A stretch of 64,000 bases of DNA from CAJINA01 sp964647585 (GTDB taxonomy: Bacteria; Desulfobacterota; Desulfobacteria; Desulfobacterales; CAJINA01), in the NCBI GenBank assembly GCA_964647585.1, contig CAZYGG010000001.1:118286-182285 (forward strand). The letters run 5' to 3'. Both the position numbers and the translations under genes were made by a program. A model generated the notes under the pieces. That model had not been told where the DNA came from. It worked only from the letters and a program-made list of their open reading frames with translations, and did no database searches. This document shows, in pieces, positions 33,285-41,820 of this stretch (its first letter is position 1; every line of letters starts with the position of its first letter).

Positions 33285-34092
33285 TATCGCCGAATTAGAG
33301 ACCATCGCTCGCCGGATTCGCGGAGCCATAGTGGAGTTGTCCCATCGTTCGAAGACAGCCCACCTCGGTTCGGCTTTATCATGCGTTGATATTTTAGTGG
33401 CGGCCTATTGGACTGCATTGAAAATCGATCCGCAGCACCCAGCGGACCCTGAAAGGGACCGGTTTATTCTAAGTAAGGGTCATGCCGCGGCCGCCCTGTT
33501 CACAATACTGGGGGAAAAGGGGTTTTTCAAAAAGGAACGCCTCCATAGCTTTGGGAAAGCCGGCAACTGTCTTGAAGAGCATCCCGGACCTGGATGTGTG
33601 CCCGGGGTAGAGGCGGCAACCGGTTCCCTCGGGCACGGCCTTTCGCTGGCTCTGGGCATAAGTCTGGCAAGTCGCATTCAAGGAAGATCATACCGGGCAG
33701 TGACGTTATTGAGTGATGGCGAGTGCAATGAAGGTTCCGTTTGGGAGGCGGCCATGTTTGCCGCCTCTCAACGCCTTGCAAATGTCATCGCCATCGTGGA
33801 CTTTAACAAGTGGCAAGCCACCGGCAGGAGTTGCGAAGTCATGGCCCTCGAACCCCTGGTTGACAAATGGAATGCATTCGGGTGGTCAGCGCGCGAAATT
33901 GACGGACACGATATGCGGACCCTTGTGGATGCTTTCAACATCCCAGATGGATCAGGTAAACCGACGGCAATTATTGCCCATACCGTCAAGGGCAAGGGGG
34001 TGTCGTTTATGGAAGACGATAACAACTGGCATTATCGCATTCCGACGGCAGAAGAAATGATTCAGGCAAAAAAGGAACTGGGGCTGCTATGA
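33265..34092 (+). CDS. Transketolase, N-terminal (ThDP-binding) subunit
   Basis: The 275-residue protein is the ThDP-binding half of a split transketolase. It has HLGSALSCVDIL, a SKGHAAAA motif, GVEAATGSLGHGLS and the ThDP/Mg motif LSDGECNEGSVWEAAMFA ending with IVDFNK. Its start overlaps the preceding SDR by 20 bases, and its stop overlaps the partner subunit by 4. Split transketolases are used outside central metabolism, for example in apulose and sulfoquinovose breakdown; here the setting is polysaccharide synthesis. It would transfer a two-carbon ketol unit between sugars. Confidence 0.93.
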   Translation: MNHCQHSIAELETIARRIRGAIVELSHRSKTAHLGSALSCVDILVAAYWTALKIDPQHPADPERDRFILSKGHAAAALFTILGEKGFFKKERLHSFGKAGNCLEEHPGPGCVPGVEAATGSLGHGLSLALGISLASRIQGRSYRAVTLLSDGECNEGSVWEAAMFAASQRLANVIAIVDFNKWQATGRSCEVMALEPLVDKWNAFGWSAREIDGHDMRTLVDAFNIPDGSGKPTAIIAHTVKGKGVSFMEDDNNWHYRIPTAEEMIQAKKELGLL

Positions 34093-35012
34093 GAAACGCG
34101 TTTGCATCTGAAATTAAGGCCCTGGCCGCAAAAGATGAAAAGGTTGTGTTGTTGTCGGGTGACATTGGGAACCGCCTGTTTAACCCCTATAAAGAAGCAT
34201 TCCCGAACCGCTTTTATAATTGTGGGGTTGCCGAGGCCAATATGACCAGCATGGCGGCAGGGATGGCCATGTGTGGCCTGAAACCTGTCACGTATACTAT
34301 TGCACCATTCAACACCACGCGATGCCTGGAACAGATCCGCGTGGATCTTTGTTATCATAACCTGCCTGTGATCGTTATTGGCGTCGGGGCAGGACTGGCA
34401 TATGCCAATCTTGGGGCAACCCATCACGCCTGCGAAGATATCGCTTTACTCAGATCACTCCCGAACATGTGTGTGGTTTGTCCCGGGGATGCGGTTGAGG
34501 TCAAGCTTGCATTAAGGGCGGCTTTGCATCACGCTGGTCCTGTTTACATCCGACTGGGCAAAAAAAACGAGCCGGTTATCCATCTGCAAGATCCGGATTT
34601 CAAAATCGGCAGGGGCATCATTGTAGAGGAAGGCAGCGCAGTCTGCCTGTTGAGTACCGGAAACATGCTGCCGGTTGCCATAGAAGCCGGCAAACTGCTG
34701 CGCAATCGGGGAATTACGGCCCGGGTGGTTAGTATGCATACGGTTAAGCCCCTGGATGCTGAACTACTGCAACAGACCTTCTCTAATTTCAAACTGGTTG
34801 CCACAGTGGAAGAACATAGTCTTATAGGCGGATTGGGCGGCAGTATTGCAGAATGGCTGATTGATCAACCACTCCCCAGTACCAGATTGTTACGCTTTGG
34901 CTCCGAGGATAATTTTCTACACTATAGTGGAAATCAGGAAAATGCCCGACAAATTCTCGGCCTGACCGCTCAAAACATCTGTGAAAGCGTTATAAATGAA
35001 AATCGGGATTGA
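34089..35012 (+). CDS. Transketolase, C-terminal (pyrimidine-binding) subunit
   Basis: The 307-residue partner has the pyrimidine-binding domain with the catalytic Glu in NCGVAEANM (about residue 47). A GLAYANLGATHHACEDIALL segment follows. The C-terminal transketolase domain includes VSMHTVKPLD and EEHSLIGGLGG. Starts and stops of the two subunits overlap by 4 bases (ATGA), as expected for a complex with fixed stoichiometry. Its stop overlaps the HAD gene by 17 bases. Confidence 0.93.
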   Translation: MRNAFASEIKALAAKDEKVVLLSGDIGNRLFNPYKEAFPNRFYNCGVAEANMTSMAAGMAMCGLKPVTYTIAPFNTTRCLEQIRVDLCYHNLPVIVIGVGAGLAYANLGATHHACEDIALLRSLPNMCVVCPGDAVEVKLALRAALHHAGPVYIRLGKKNEPVIHLQDPDFKIGRGIIVEEGSAVCLLSTGNMLPVAIEAGKLLRNRGITARVVSMHTVKPLDAELLQQTFSNFKLVATVEEHSLIGGLGGSIAEWLIDQPLPSTRLLRFGSEDNFLHYSGNQENARQILGLTAQNICESVINENRD

Positions 35013-35628
35013 TTTTGATAACACCATCATTTGTTACGATGACATTTTTCACAAGGTGGCCTGCGAAAAGAAATTGATACCGCCTGAGCTTACCAGAACC
35101 AAAGAGGCGGTGAAAAAATATCTTCTGGCCCGGGAACGGGAGGATATCTGGACCGAACTGCAGGGATATGTCTACGGAACAAGGTTGATAGAAGCCGCGC
35201 CGTTTCCAGGATTACCAAAATTTTTCAGTTTTTGCCGGGAGAATGATATCCAGACCTGTATCATAAGCCATAAGACCCGCTACCCCTACAAGGGAAGAAA
35301 ATATGACTTGCATGCGGCGGCCCACACCTGGCTTGAAAGCCAGGGATGGTTACACTCGGACAAGGTGGTATTTAAAAGAAAAAATGTTTTTTTTGAACCC
35401 ACAAAAGCCGAAAAAATATACCGTATAAAAGAAACCCAATGCACTCATTTCATAGATGATCTGCCTGATTTGCTATCTGATCCGATTTTTCCTGAAGGCG
35501 TAAACCGGCTATTGTTTGATCCCAATCAGAATCACATTAAGATCCATGACTTTAAGCGTGTTTCCAACTGGGATGAAATTACGGGTTTCTTCCGTGACAA
35601 ACATGAACCCCGCCCCAACCAGCCATGA
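34996..35628 (+). CDS. HAD-superfamily phosphatase-like protein
   Basis: The 210-residue protein carries HAD motif I DFDNT (the nucleophile Asp in GIDFDNTII), a motif II-like ISHKT and motif IV FIDDLPDLL with the acidic pair. A cap-like insertion lies between motifs I and II (residues about 20-75). It probably hydrolyses a sugar phosphate made in this pathway. It starts inside the transketolase gene (17-base overlap) and ends 3 bases before the kinase gene, so phosphatase and kinase are coupled. Confidence 0.8.
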   Translation: MKIGIDFDNTIICYDDIFHKVACEKKLIPPELTRTKEAVKKYLLAREREDIWTELQGYVYGTRLIEAAPFPGLPKFFSFCRENDIQTCIISHKTRYPYKGRKYDLHAAAHTWLESQGWLHSDKVVFKRKNVFFEPTKAEKIYRIKETQCTHFIDDLPDLLSDPIFPEGVNRLLFDPNQNHIKIHDFKRVSNWDEITGFFRDKHEPRPNQP

Positions 35629-35631
35629 ATT

Positions 35632-36648
35632 ATGGACCGTAACATTCTAAATATCGCTGAAAACCTGCTTCATACCGCTGGCTTTCAGGAAATATCAGGG
35701 GTGACGCCGCTCGAATGCGGCGGGAACAACCGGGTTTATAGAATTGACGGCCCGACGGGACCCTTCCTCCTAAAATCATATTTTCACCACCCTTCCGACC
35801 GACGAAATCGTATGAGAAGCGAGTTTGCTTTCCTGTCCTTCTGCTGGGACCTGGGCATCCAAGTTATCCCGAGACCTTTGGCCTGCGATAATCATAACCG
35901 TGTCGCCCTTTATGAGTTTATTCAGGGGGAAAAAATCAAAGCCGATGAAATCTCTGAGAGCCATATACTTCAGTTTCTCGGTTTTTATTCTAAAATAAAT
36001 CGTTTGAAAGTATCGCAAAGAGCCTACCAACTGCCGGATGCTTCTGAAGCCTGCTTCAGCATAAATGACCATCTTGCCTGCATCGATAACCGCATCGAGC
36101 GTTTAAAAAAAATCCCCGCTACAAATCCTATTGACACCGAAGCCATAGAATTCATACAGGCAAGCTTGCTGCCACTTTGGTTACACACCAAAAATAACGC
36201 CCATCGTTATATAAGTACCCATAACATCAACCCGTCAGAAACCATTGACCCCGTTGACCGCTGCCTGTCACCATCGGATTTCGGTTTTCACAATGCTTTA
36301 AAACAAGGCGAGATGTTACGCTTTATTGATTTTGAGTATGCCGGTTGGGATGATTCTGCAAAAATGATATGCGATTTTTTTTGTCAACCGGAAATTCCGG
36401 TGCCCGTGCGTTATGTCGATATGTTCCTTGAGTCTGTCGCCAGCGGTCTTTCCAAGCCCTCAGACCTACATCGCCGCGTGCGGGTTTTATTTCCGGCATA
36501 CAGGATAAAATGGGTCTGTATTATGCTAAATGTATTTCATCCTGTTGATCATTTACGGTTTAATTTTGCACTTCAGGGAATGGATCTGGGGAAGAAAAAG
36601 CGACTCCAGTTGGAAAAAGCCTGCCGGGCTATTAAATGCTGCCAATAG
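35632..36648 (+). CDS. APH/choline-kinase-fold phosphotransferase
   Basis: The 338-residue protein has a kinase-like fold. The N-lobe has the glycine-rich ECGGNNRVYRID and the likely Lys in FLLKSYF. The catalytic loop is LSPSDFGFHNAL, in place of the usual HGDxxxxN. The metal-binding segment is FIDFEYAGWDD. It probably phosphorylates a small hydroxylated substrate such as a sugar; the substrate is not known. It is packed between the HAD gene and a methyltransferase. Confidence 0.82.
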   Translation: MDRNILNIAENLLHTAGFQEISGVTPLECGGNNRVYRIDGPTGPFLLKSYFHHPSDRRNRMRSEFAFLSFCWDLGIQVIPRPLACDNHNRVALYEFIQGEKIKADEISESHILQFLGFYSKINRLKVSQRAYQLPDASEACFSINDHLACIDNRIERLKKIPATNPIDTEAIEFIQASLLPLWLHTKNNAHRYISTHNINPSETIDPVDRCLSPSDFGFHNALKQGEMLRFIDFEYAGWDDSAKMICDFFCQPEIPVPVRYVDMFLESVASGLSKPSDLHRRVRVLFPAYRIKWVCIMLNVFHPVDHLRFNFALQGMDLGKKKRLQLEKACRAIKCCQ

Positions 36649-36688
36649 CACACATCTATACGGAAACATCACCAGGAGGAAAAACCTG

Positions 36689-37363
36689 ATGGGACAGTAT
36701 ATTGACTTTATGTCCGTTGTCCACAAAAGCACAAAACGCGATTATCTTGCCAGGGTAAACGAGCCTGAATACCCCAAGGCCAAAGCCGCCGAACTTGCCA
36801 AGCAATGGGATTTCGATTACTGGGATGGCGATCGCCGCATCAACTATGGTGGCTATCGCTATATAGAAGGACGCTGGGAAAAAGTCGCCCGGGCCATGGC
36901 TGAGCATTATGGGCTCCGGGCTGGCGATAAAATTCTTGATGTCGGCTGTGGGAAAGGGTTTTTGTTGTTTGATTTTACCAAAGTTGTTCCCGGTATAGAG
37001 GTTACCGGCATTGATATCTCTGACTATGCCATCCGCAACAGCAAGACTGAGGTAAGCAAGCATCTACAGGTCTGCAATGCCACATCATTGCCGTTTCAAG
37101 ACAATTCATTCGACTTTATCTATTCCCTGAACACTCTGCATAACCTATATTGTTACGAACTTGCAGACGCCCTTCAGGAGATGGAAAGAGTCGGAAAGCA
37201 TCATAAGTATGTCTGCGTCGAGTCGTACCGCAATGAAGAAGAAAAGGCAAACCTGCTGTATTGGCAGGTGACTTGTGAATCATTCTGTACCCCAGCGGAA
37301 TGGAAATGGTGGTTCAAAAAAACAGGCTATACCGGAGACCATTCATTCATTTTTTTTGAATAG
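36689..37363 (+). CDS. Class I SAM-dependent methyltransferase
   Basis: The 224-residue protein has the SAM motif ILDVGCGKGFLLFDF, IDISDYAIRNSK as the acidic loop, and FDFIYSLNTLHNLY. ATG 36689 has an AGGAGG site and gives a good N-terminus; the frame is open upstream to 36530 but overlaps the kinase gene. The target may be a sugar hydroxyl or amino group of the cassette product. It lies 29 bases before the dehydrogenase gene. Confidence 0.87.
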   Translation: MGQYIDFMSVVHKSTKRDYLARVNEPEYPKAKAAELAKQWDFDYWDGDRRINYGGYRYIEGRWEKVARAMAEHYGLRAGDKILDVGCGKGFLLFDFTKVVPGIEVTGIDISDYAIRNSKTEVSKHLQVCNATSLPFQDNSFDFIYSLNTLHNLYCYELADALQEMERVGKHHKYVCVESYRNEEEKANLLYWQVTCESFCTPAEWKWWFKKTGYTGDHSFIFFE

Positions 37364-37392
37364 CAGGTTGAAAAGATAAAGACAGGTAAATT

Positions 37393-38433
37393 ATGAAAAG
37401 TCTGGCTGCAATTTTGGTAGAACAGAACAAACCGCTGGCGCTTGAGGAAGTTGAAATCCCGAGACTAACCTTTGGTCAGGTTCTGGTGAAGCTGCTATAC
37501 AGCGGCATTTGCGGATCCCAGTTAGGTGAAATTGATGGTGTAAAGGGTAAAGACCGCTACCTGCCCCATCTACTGGGCCATGAAGGCACCGGTGAGGTTC
37601 TCGAATGTGGTGAAGGTGTGACAACCGTGAAAGCAGGCCAACGGGTTGTCCTGCATTGGAGAAAAGGATCGGGGATAGAAGCCCCCACACCAAGGTATGA
37701 CTCCTCAAAATTTGGCAAGATCAATGGGGGTTGGGTAACCACTTTCAACCAGTATGCCGTGGTCTCAGAGGATCGTATGACGGTAATCCCTCACGATTTA
37801 GATCCTGGAATCGGGGCCTTGATGGGATGCGCGGTTACCACGGGACTCGGCGTGATCAACAACAATGCCAGAGTTAAAATTGGTGAGTCCCTGGTGGTTT
37901 GGGGAGCTGGTGGGATCGGCCTGAACATTGTACAGGGAGCCGCACTGGTAGCTGCCCATCCGATAATCGCCATCGACCTTTTTGATAAAAAACTGGCTCT
38001 GTCAAAAAAAATGGGCGCCACGCATACCCTGAATGGCAGCACGGCTAATATAGAAGAAGAGATCTTTAATATTTGTGGGAAAAATGGAGCAGATGTTGTT
38101 ATTGATAATACCGGGAATCCGAAAATTATTGAAAGCGCTTATAAAATTACGAGTTCCACAGGACGCACAGTTCTGGTAGGCGTCCCCCCGGAAGGAAGGC
38201 AAACCAAGATTTTTACACTCCCCTTGCATTTTGAAAAAAGCATCACCGGTTCCCATGGTGGTGAATCCCGGCCGTCACTCGACATTCCAAAATACATAAA
38301 ACTTTACCAGGCTGGAAAACTTCAACTAGATGCCCTCATTACAGATCGCTTTGGGCTGACTGATATAAATACCGCCATCACCAAAATGCGGGACGGGGCG
38401 ATAGCCGGCCGGTGCCTTTTGAAAATGTGGTAA
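37393..38433 (+). CDS. Zinc-type medium-chain dehydrogenase (MDR)
   Basis: The 346-residue protein has GICGSQLGE (Cys ligand) and GHEGTGEV (the His-Glu pair) of catalytic-zinc alcohol dehydrogenases. The Rossmann motif is VVWGAGGIGLN. The four-Cys structural zinc loop is absent. It probably oxidises or reduces a sugar hydroxyl or ketone in the pathway, a common role for MDRs in sugar-nucleotide loci. It sits between the methyltransferase and the HldE-like gene. Confidence 0.88.
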   Translation: MKSLAAILVEQNKPLALEEVEIPRLTFGQVLVKLLYSGICGSQLGEIDGVKGKDRYLPHLLGHEGTGEVLECGEGVTTVKAGQRVVLHWRKGSGIEAPTPRYDSSKFGKINGGWVTTFNQYAVVSEDRMTVIPHDLDPGIGALMGCAVTTGLGVINNNARVKIGESLVVWGAGGIGLNIVQGAALVAAHPIIAIDLFDKKLALSKKMGATHTLNGSTANIEEEIFNICGKNGADVVIDNTGNPKIIESAYKITSSTGRTVLVGVPPEGRQTKIFTLPLHFEKSITGSHGGESRPSLDIPKYIKLYQAGKLQLDALITDRFGLTDINTAITKMRDGAIAGRCLLKMW

Positions 38434-38519
38434 CAACCAATCGATTTTTACATAAATGTTCGACCGGCGCCAACGTATGTCGCGGTTTAACTATCGAAAA
38501 AAATTGAAATAGTATACCT

Positions 38520-39983
38520 ATGAATCTATACACAAAAATACAAAACCTTGCCAAAAATCGCCGCATTGTTTTCCTGTCTGGTAATTTCAATATTTTACAT
38601 CCAGGGCACTTCAGACTCATTCGATTTGCCAAGGAAAGTGGTGATTTTCTTGTGGTCGGGGTGTTAAATGATTCATCCATAGGCGCCTTTATCGATGAAA
38701 AATTACGGCTTGAAAGTATACAGTCGATCCATTGGATTGATTATTCCTTTATTCTTCAAGAACCGCCTGAAGTTTTTATTAAAAATTTAAAGCCCGCCAT
38801 TGTTGTAAAAGGAAGTGAACATGAGTTTGCCTACAATCATGAAACAGACATTGTGGCTGAATATGGCGGCAAACTGCTGTTCAGTTCCGGTGACCCTTCT
38901 TTTTCCTCATTAGATCTGCTCCGCAGTGAATGGCGTGATTTAAATTATCTGCCTATAAAAAAACCCCACAATTATCTCTCACGTCACGATTTGGATGCTA
39001 ATAAGTTATTGGGAATATTGGAGCGGATGAAACGTCTTAAAGTTTGTGTTATCGGAGACCTTATCGTTGACGAATATATTACCTGCGACACCCTGGGCGT
39101 GTCTCAAGAAGATCCGACGATTGTAGTTACCCCTGTCATGCAAAAGCAGTTTATAGGGGGGGCCGGGATTGTAGCCGCCCACGCTAAGGGGCTCGGCGGT
39201 ACGGTTAATTATTTCTCTATTTCAGGGTGTGATGCGACGGCCGCTTTCGCACGGCCCCTGTTTGAAGAATATGGCGTTGCCGCTCATCTTTATGAGGACG
39301 ACAGCCGGCCAACCACCCTCAAGCAGCGTTATCGAGCCGCCGACAAAACCCTTTTGCGGGTAAATCACCTGCGCCACCACGATATCAACGCTGAATTGCG
39401 ACAAACCATAATGGCCAATATCCTTGAAACCCTTGAAGAAACAGATTTATTGGTTTTTGCGGATTTTAATTATGGGTGTTTGCCGCAACTTTTAGTTTCG
39501 GAAATTATTGAAGTGTGTCGAAAACGCAAAATCATGATGGCCGCCGACAGTCAGTCTTCATCTCAGGTAGGCGATGTTTCCCGCTTTTGCCATACGGCCC
39601 TCATGACTCCAACTGAACGTGAAGTTCGCCTGGCATTGCAGGATTTTAATTCAGGCTTAGTCGTTTTAGCGGAAAAGTTGAGAACGGAAACAAATGCCGA
39701 AAACGTCATTGTCACGCTGGGCGCGGAAGGCCTGCTTATACAAACGGGTATCACTAAAAACAACCAGTGGCCAACAGACCGACTGCCAGCATTAAATTCA
39801 GCCCCTAAAGATATCGCCGGCGCCGGTGACTCTCTGCTTACTTGTGCTGCCATGGCGCTGGCCGCCGGGGCCGACGTCTGGCAGGCGGCCTACCTGGGAT
39901 CGCTCGCGGCAGCCTGCCAGGTTGGACGCATTGGCAACATCCCGCTCACCTGCAATGAGATAGAGTCCGAAATACTCAAATAG
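38520..39983 (+). CDS. HldE-like fusion in swapped order: nucleotidyltransferase then PfkB kinase
   Basis: The 487-residue fusion has an N-terminal cytidylyltransferase-like domain (about 1-140) with the HxGH motif in LSGNFNILHPGH and IVVKGSEHE. The C-terminal PfkB/ribokinase domain (about 165-485) has VIGDLIVDEY, QFIGGAGIVAAHAKGLGG and the catalytic DIAGAGDSLL. In E. coli HldE the order is kinase first, then adenylyltransferase. Such enzymes phosphorylate and nucleotidylate heptose, so a heptose- or seven-carbon-like substrate is plausible and fits the nearby transketolase. It follows the dehydrogenase by 86 bases. Confidence 0.85.
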   Translation: MNLYTKIQNLAKNRRIVFLSGNFNILHPGHFRLIRFAKESGDFLVVGVLNDSSIGAFIDEKLRLESIQSIHWIDYSFILQEPPEVFIKNLKPAIVVKGSEHEFAYNHETDIVAEYGGKLLFSSGDPSFSSLDLLRSEWRDLNYLPIKKPHNYLSRHDLDANKLLGILERMKRLKVCVIGDLIVDEYITCDTLGVSQEDPTIVVTPVMQKQFIGGAGIVAAHAKGLGGTVNYFSISGCDATAAFARPLFEEYGVAAHLYEDDSRPTTLKQRYRAADKTLLRVNHLRHHDINAELRQTIMANILETLEETDLLVFADFNYGCLPQLLVSEIIEVCRKRKIMMAADSQSSSQVGDVSRFCHTALMTPTEREVRLALQDFNSGLVVLAEKLRTETNAENVIVTLGAEGLLIQTGITKNNQWPTDRLPALNSAPKDIAGAGDSLLTCAAMALAAGADVWQAAYLGSLAAACQVGRIGNIPLTCNEIESEILK

Positions 39984-40069
39984 GCCTTGTCACGATTAAA
40001 ACCTCTCATGTTCCCCATAACACTTTTTAAATTTTTAAATACTGAACGGGACTTTGAACGCGTGTAAAT

Positions 40070-41278
40070 ATGATATGCCGGCTTTGTGAAAAAAATGATG
40101 TAAGACAGATTATCGATTTTGGAAGACAACCCATCGTCCACAATCTTTTACGCAACCCGGATGATTCTTATAAACTTTACCCATTCCGGTTGGGAAAATG
40201 TGAAACGTGTGGCTTTCTGCAATTAATGGACTGTATCCCTCCAGAAATATTGTACCAGGATTATTTTACCCTTAGCGGTTGGAAACAGCAACCCCACATC
40301 CCCAAACTGTTAAGGCTTGTCGAAACAATTTTCAAAACTGACAAACAATCGGCTATTATTGAAATCGGCTGCAATGACGGCTCCTTTCTGGAGCATCTGC
40401 GCAACAGGGGTCTTACCAGTTTATTAGGTATCGAGCCTACCGGCGATAGCTACCAGGTAGCGCAATCAAAAGGCTTTGATGTTATTAATGACTTCTTCAG
40501 TTATGAAAAGGCGATTGACTTGGTAAGTTTTGGAGATAAATTTGACCTGGTAATTGCAAGGCAAGTTTTGGAACATATCGCGGATTTAGACAACTTCCTG
40601 AAAGGGATCCGGAAAGTCCTGAAAAACAATGGCAATGTCTTACTGGAAATACCGGACGCGAGCATCCACGTTGACTACCTGGATTATTCTTTCTGGGAAG
40701 AACACGTAAACTATTTCACCTTGAATACGGTAACCCATCTTTTGGCTAAACACGGATTTAGGATATTGCACAGTGAAAGTGTAAAATTCTCCGGTTTGGC
40801 ATTGATTGTACTGGCGGAAAAATCATCATTACCCCTAAAACCATCCGATCCAGCCCTGAATAAAGCCGAAATTGAGCGGATGTTGCCGTTAGAAAATAAC
40901 TGGCCCGCATTTAAACATAACTACCAGGAAAACCTCAGCCGCTTAAAAGAGAAGGACAAAGAAATCGCAGTCTTTGGCTGTGGATGCCGGTCTTCAACCA
41001 TTGTAAACTTTCTTTCGATCGGGGCCCATTTGTCCGGTTACATTGACGATCGCAAAGAGAAACAAAACCATTATGTTCCGGGCAATTTATTACCGGTTTA
41101 TTCCAGAGAAAGCCTGCAGACTCAAAAAATCAATCATGTCATCCTGGGGGTTAATGCCGAAAATGAGGAAAAAGTGATTCAATCAAATCAATTCAATGAG
41201 AATCGAATCTCGTTTGAGTCTGTACTGCCGCCGAGTATGAACCTTCCAGATTTCTGGCAAGAGGTGATTTCTAAATGA
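40070..41278 (+). CDS. TylC3/NovU-type sugar C-methyltransferase (first copy)
   Basis: The 402-residue protein has the three-part layout of sugar C-methyltransferases: an N-terminal zinc domain (CRLC and CETC), a central SAM domain (IIEIGCNDGSFLEHL, LEHIADLD) and a C-terminal domain of the Methyltransf_14 type (FGCGCRSSTIVNFL, GYIDDRKEK). The catalytic His region reads FWEEHVNYFTLNTV, where the family usually has YEHLSYYS. C-methylation at C3 of a 4-keto sugar is typical. It overlaps the cupin gene by 4 bases. Confidence 0.85.
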   Translation: MICRLCEKNDVRQIIDFGRQPIVHNLLRNPDDSYKLYPFRLGKCETCGFLQLMDCIPPEILYQDYFTLSGWKQQPHIPKLLRLVETIFKTDKQSAIIEIGCNDGSFLEHLRNRGLTSLLGIEPTGDSYQVAQSKGFDVINDFFSYEKAIDLVSFGDKFDLVIARQVLEHIADLDNFLKGIRKVLKNNGNVLLEIPDASIHVDYLDYSFWEEHVNYFTLNTVTHLLAKHGFRILHSESVKFSGLALIVLAEKSSLPLKPSDPALNKAEIERMLPLENNWPAFKHNYQENLSRLKEKDKEIAVFGCGCRSSTIVNFLSIGAHLSGYIDDRKEKQNHYVPGNLLPVYSRESLQTQKINHVILGVNAENEEKVIQSNQFNENRISFESVLPPSMNLPDFWQEVISK

Positions 41279-41820
41279 CGATCAACCTGCTCACAGAGTC
41301 CATGGTTATAAGTGATGAGGTGTTGGTAGCTAAAAACCCAACTATTACAGTCAGCCATAAAACAATCGCAGACTTACTGGCGTTGTCAAATAATAACACC
41401 CGCAAAAGAATGCGCCTTTGTGCGCATAAGTATCCGGACGATCCTGTCCACGAGATGTTTATAGTACTCCAGAGGGGCAATTATATTCGCCCGCATAAAC
41501 ACCTCGATAAAGCCGAGTCGCTTCTTCTTTTATCTGGAAAAGCCGACCTTATAACCTTTGACGACCAGGGGCGCGCTACCGGGAGAATGGCCCTGGGACC
41601 TTTTGGGTCCGGGTCCGGGGGATTTTATCATAAAATGGGAAAAGCCGTCTACCACACCTTGATCATCAAATCTGAATATATCGCTTTTCTTGAAATCGCC
41701 AAGGGTCCATTTAAACCAGAAAAGACAGTGTTTGCGCGCTGGGCCCCCCGGGAAGGAGAAGCGAAAAAAATCAGATTATTCTATGAACAAATTGACACCA
41801 CGGGATACTGCCATGAGTGA
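41275..41820 (+). CDS. WbuC-like cupin-fold metalloprotein
   Basis: The 181-residue protein resembles WbuC proteins of O-antigen loci. It has RKRMRLCAHKYPDDPVHEM and RPHKHLDKAESLLLLSG, which hold the likely metal-binding His residues, and a cupin core. The family's biochemical role is uncertain. It starts within the end of the first C-methyltransferase gene (ATGA) and overlaps the second one by 8 bases, so the three are translationally linked. Confidence 0.85.
   Translation: MTINLLTESMVISDEVLVAKNPTITVSHKTIADLLALSNNNTRKRMRLCAHKYPDDPVHEMFIVLQRGNYIRPHKHLDKAESLLLLSGKADLITFDDQGRATGRMALGPFGSGSGGFYHKMGKAVYHTLIIKSEYIAFLEIAKGPFKPEKTVFARWAPREGEAKKIRLFYEQIDTTGYCHE

Noticed and set aside
36530..36688. 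N-terminal extension of the methyltransferase at 36689
   Set aside because: It overlaps the kinase gene, and AGGAGG marks the internal ATG.
41690..41812. N-terminal extension of the second C-methyltransferase
   Set aside because: It lies entirely within the cupin gene; the zinc domain begins right after ATG 41813.
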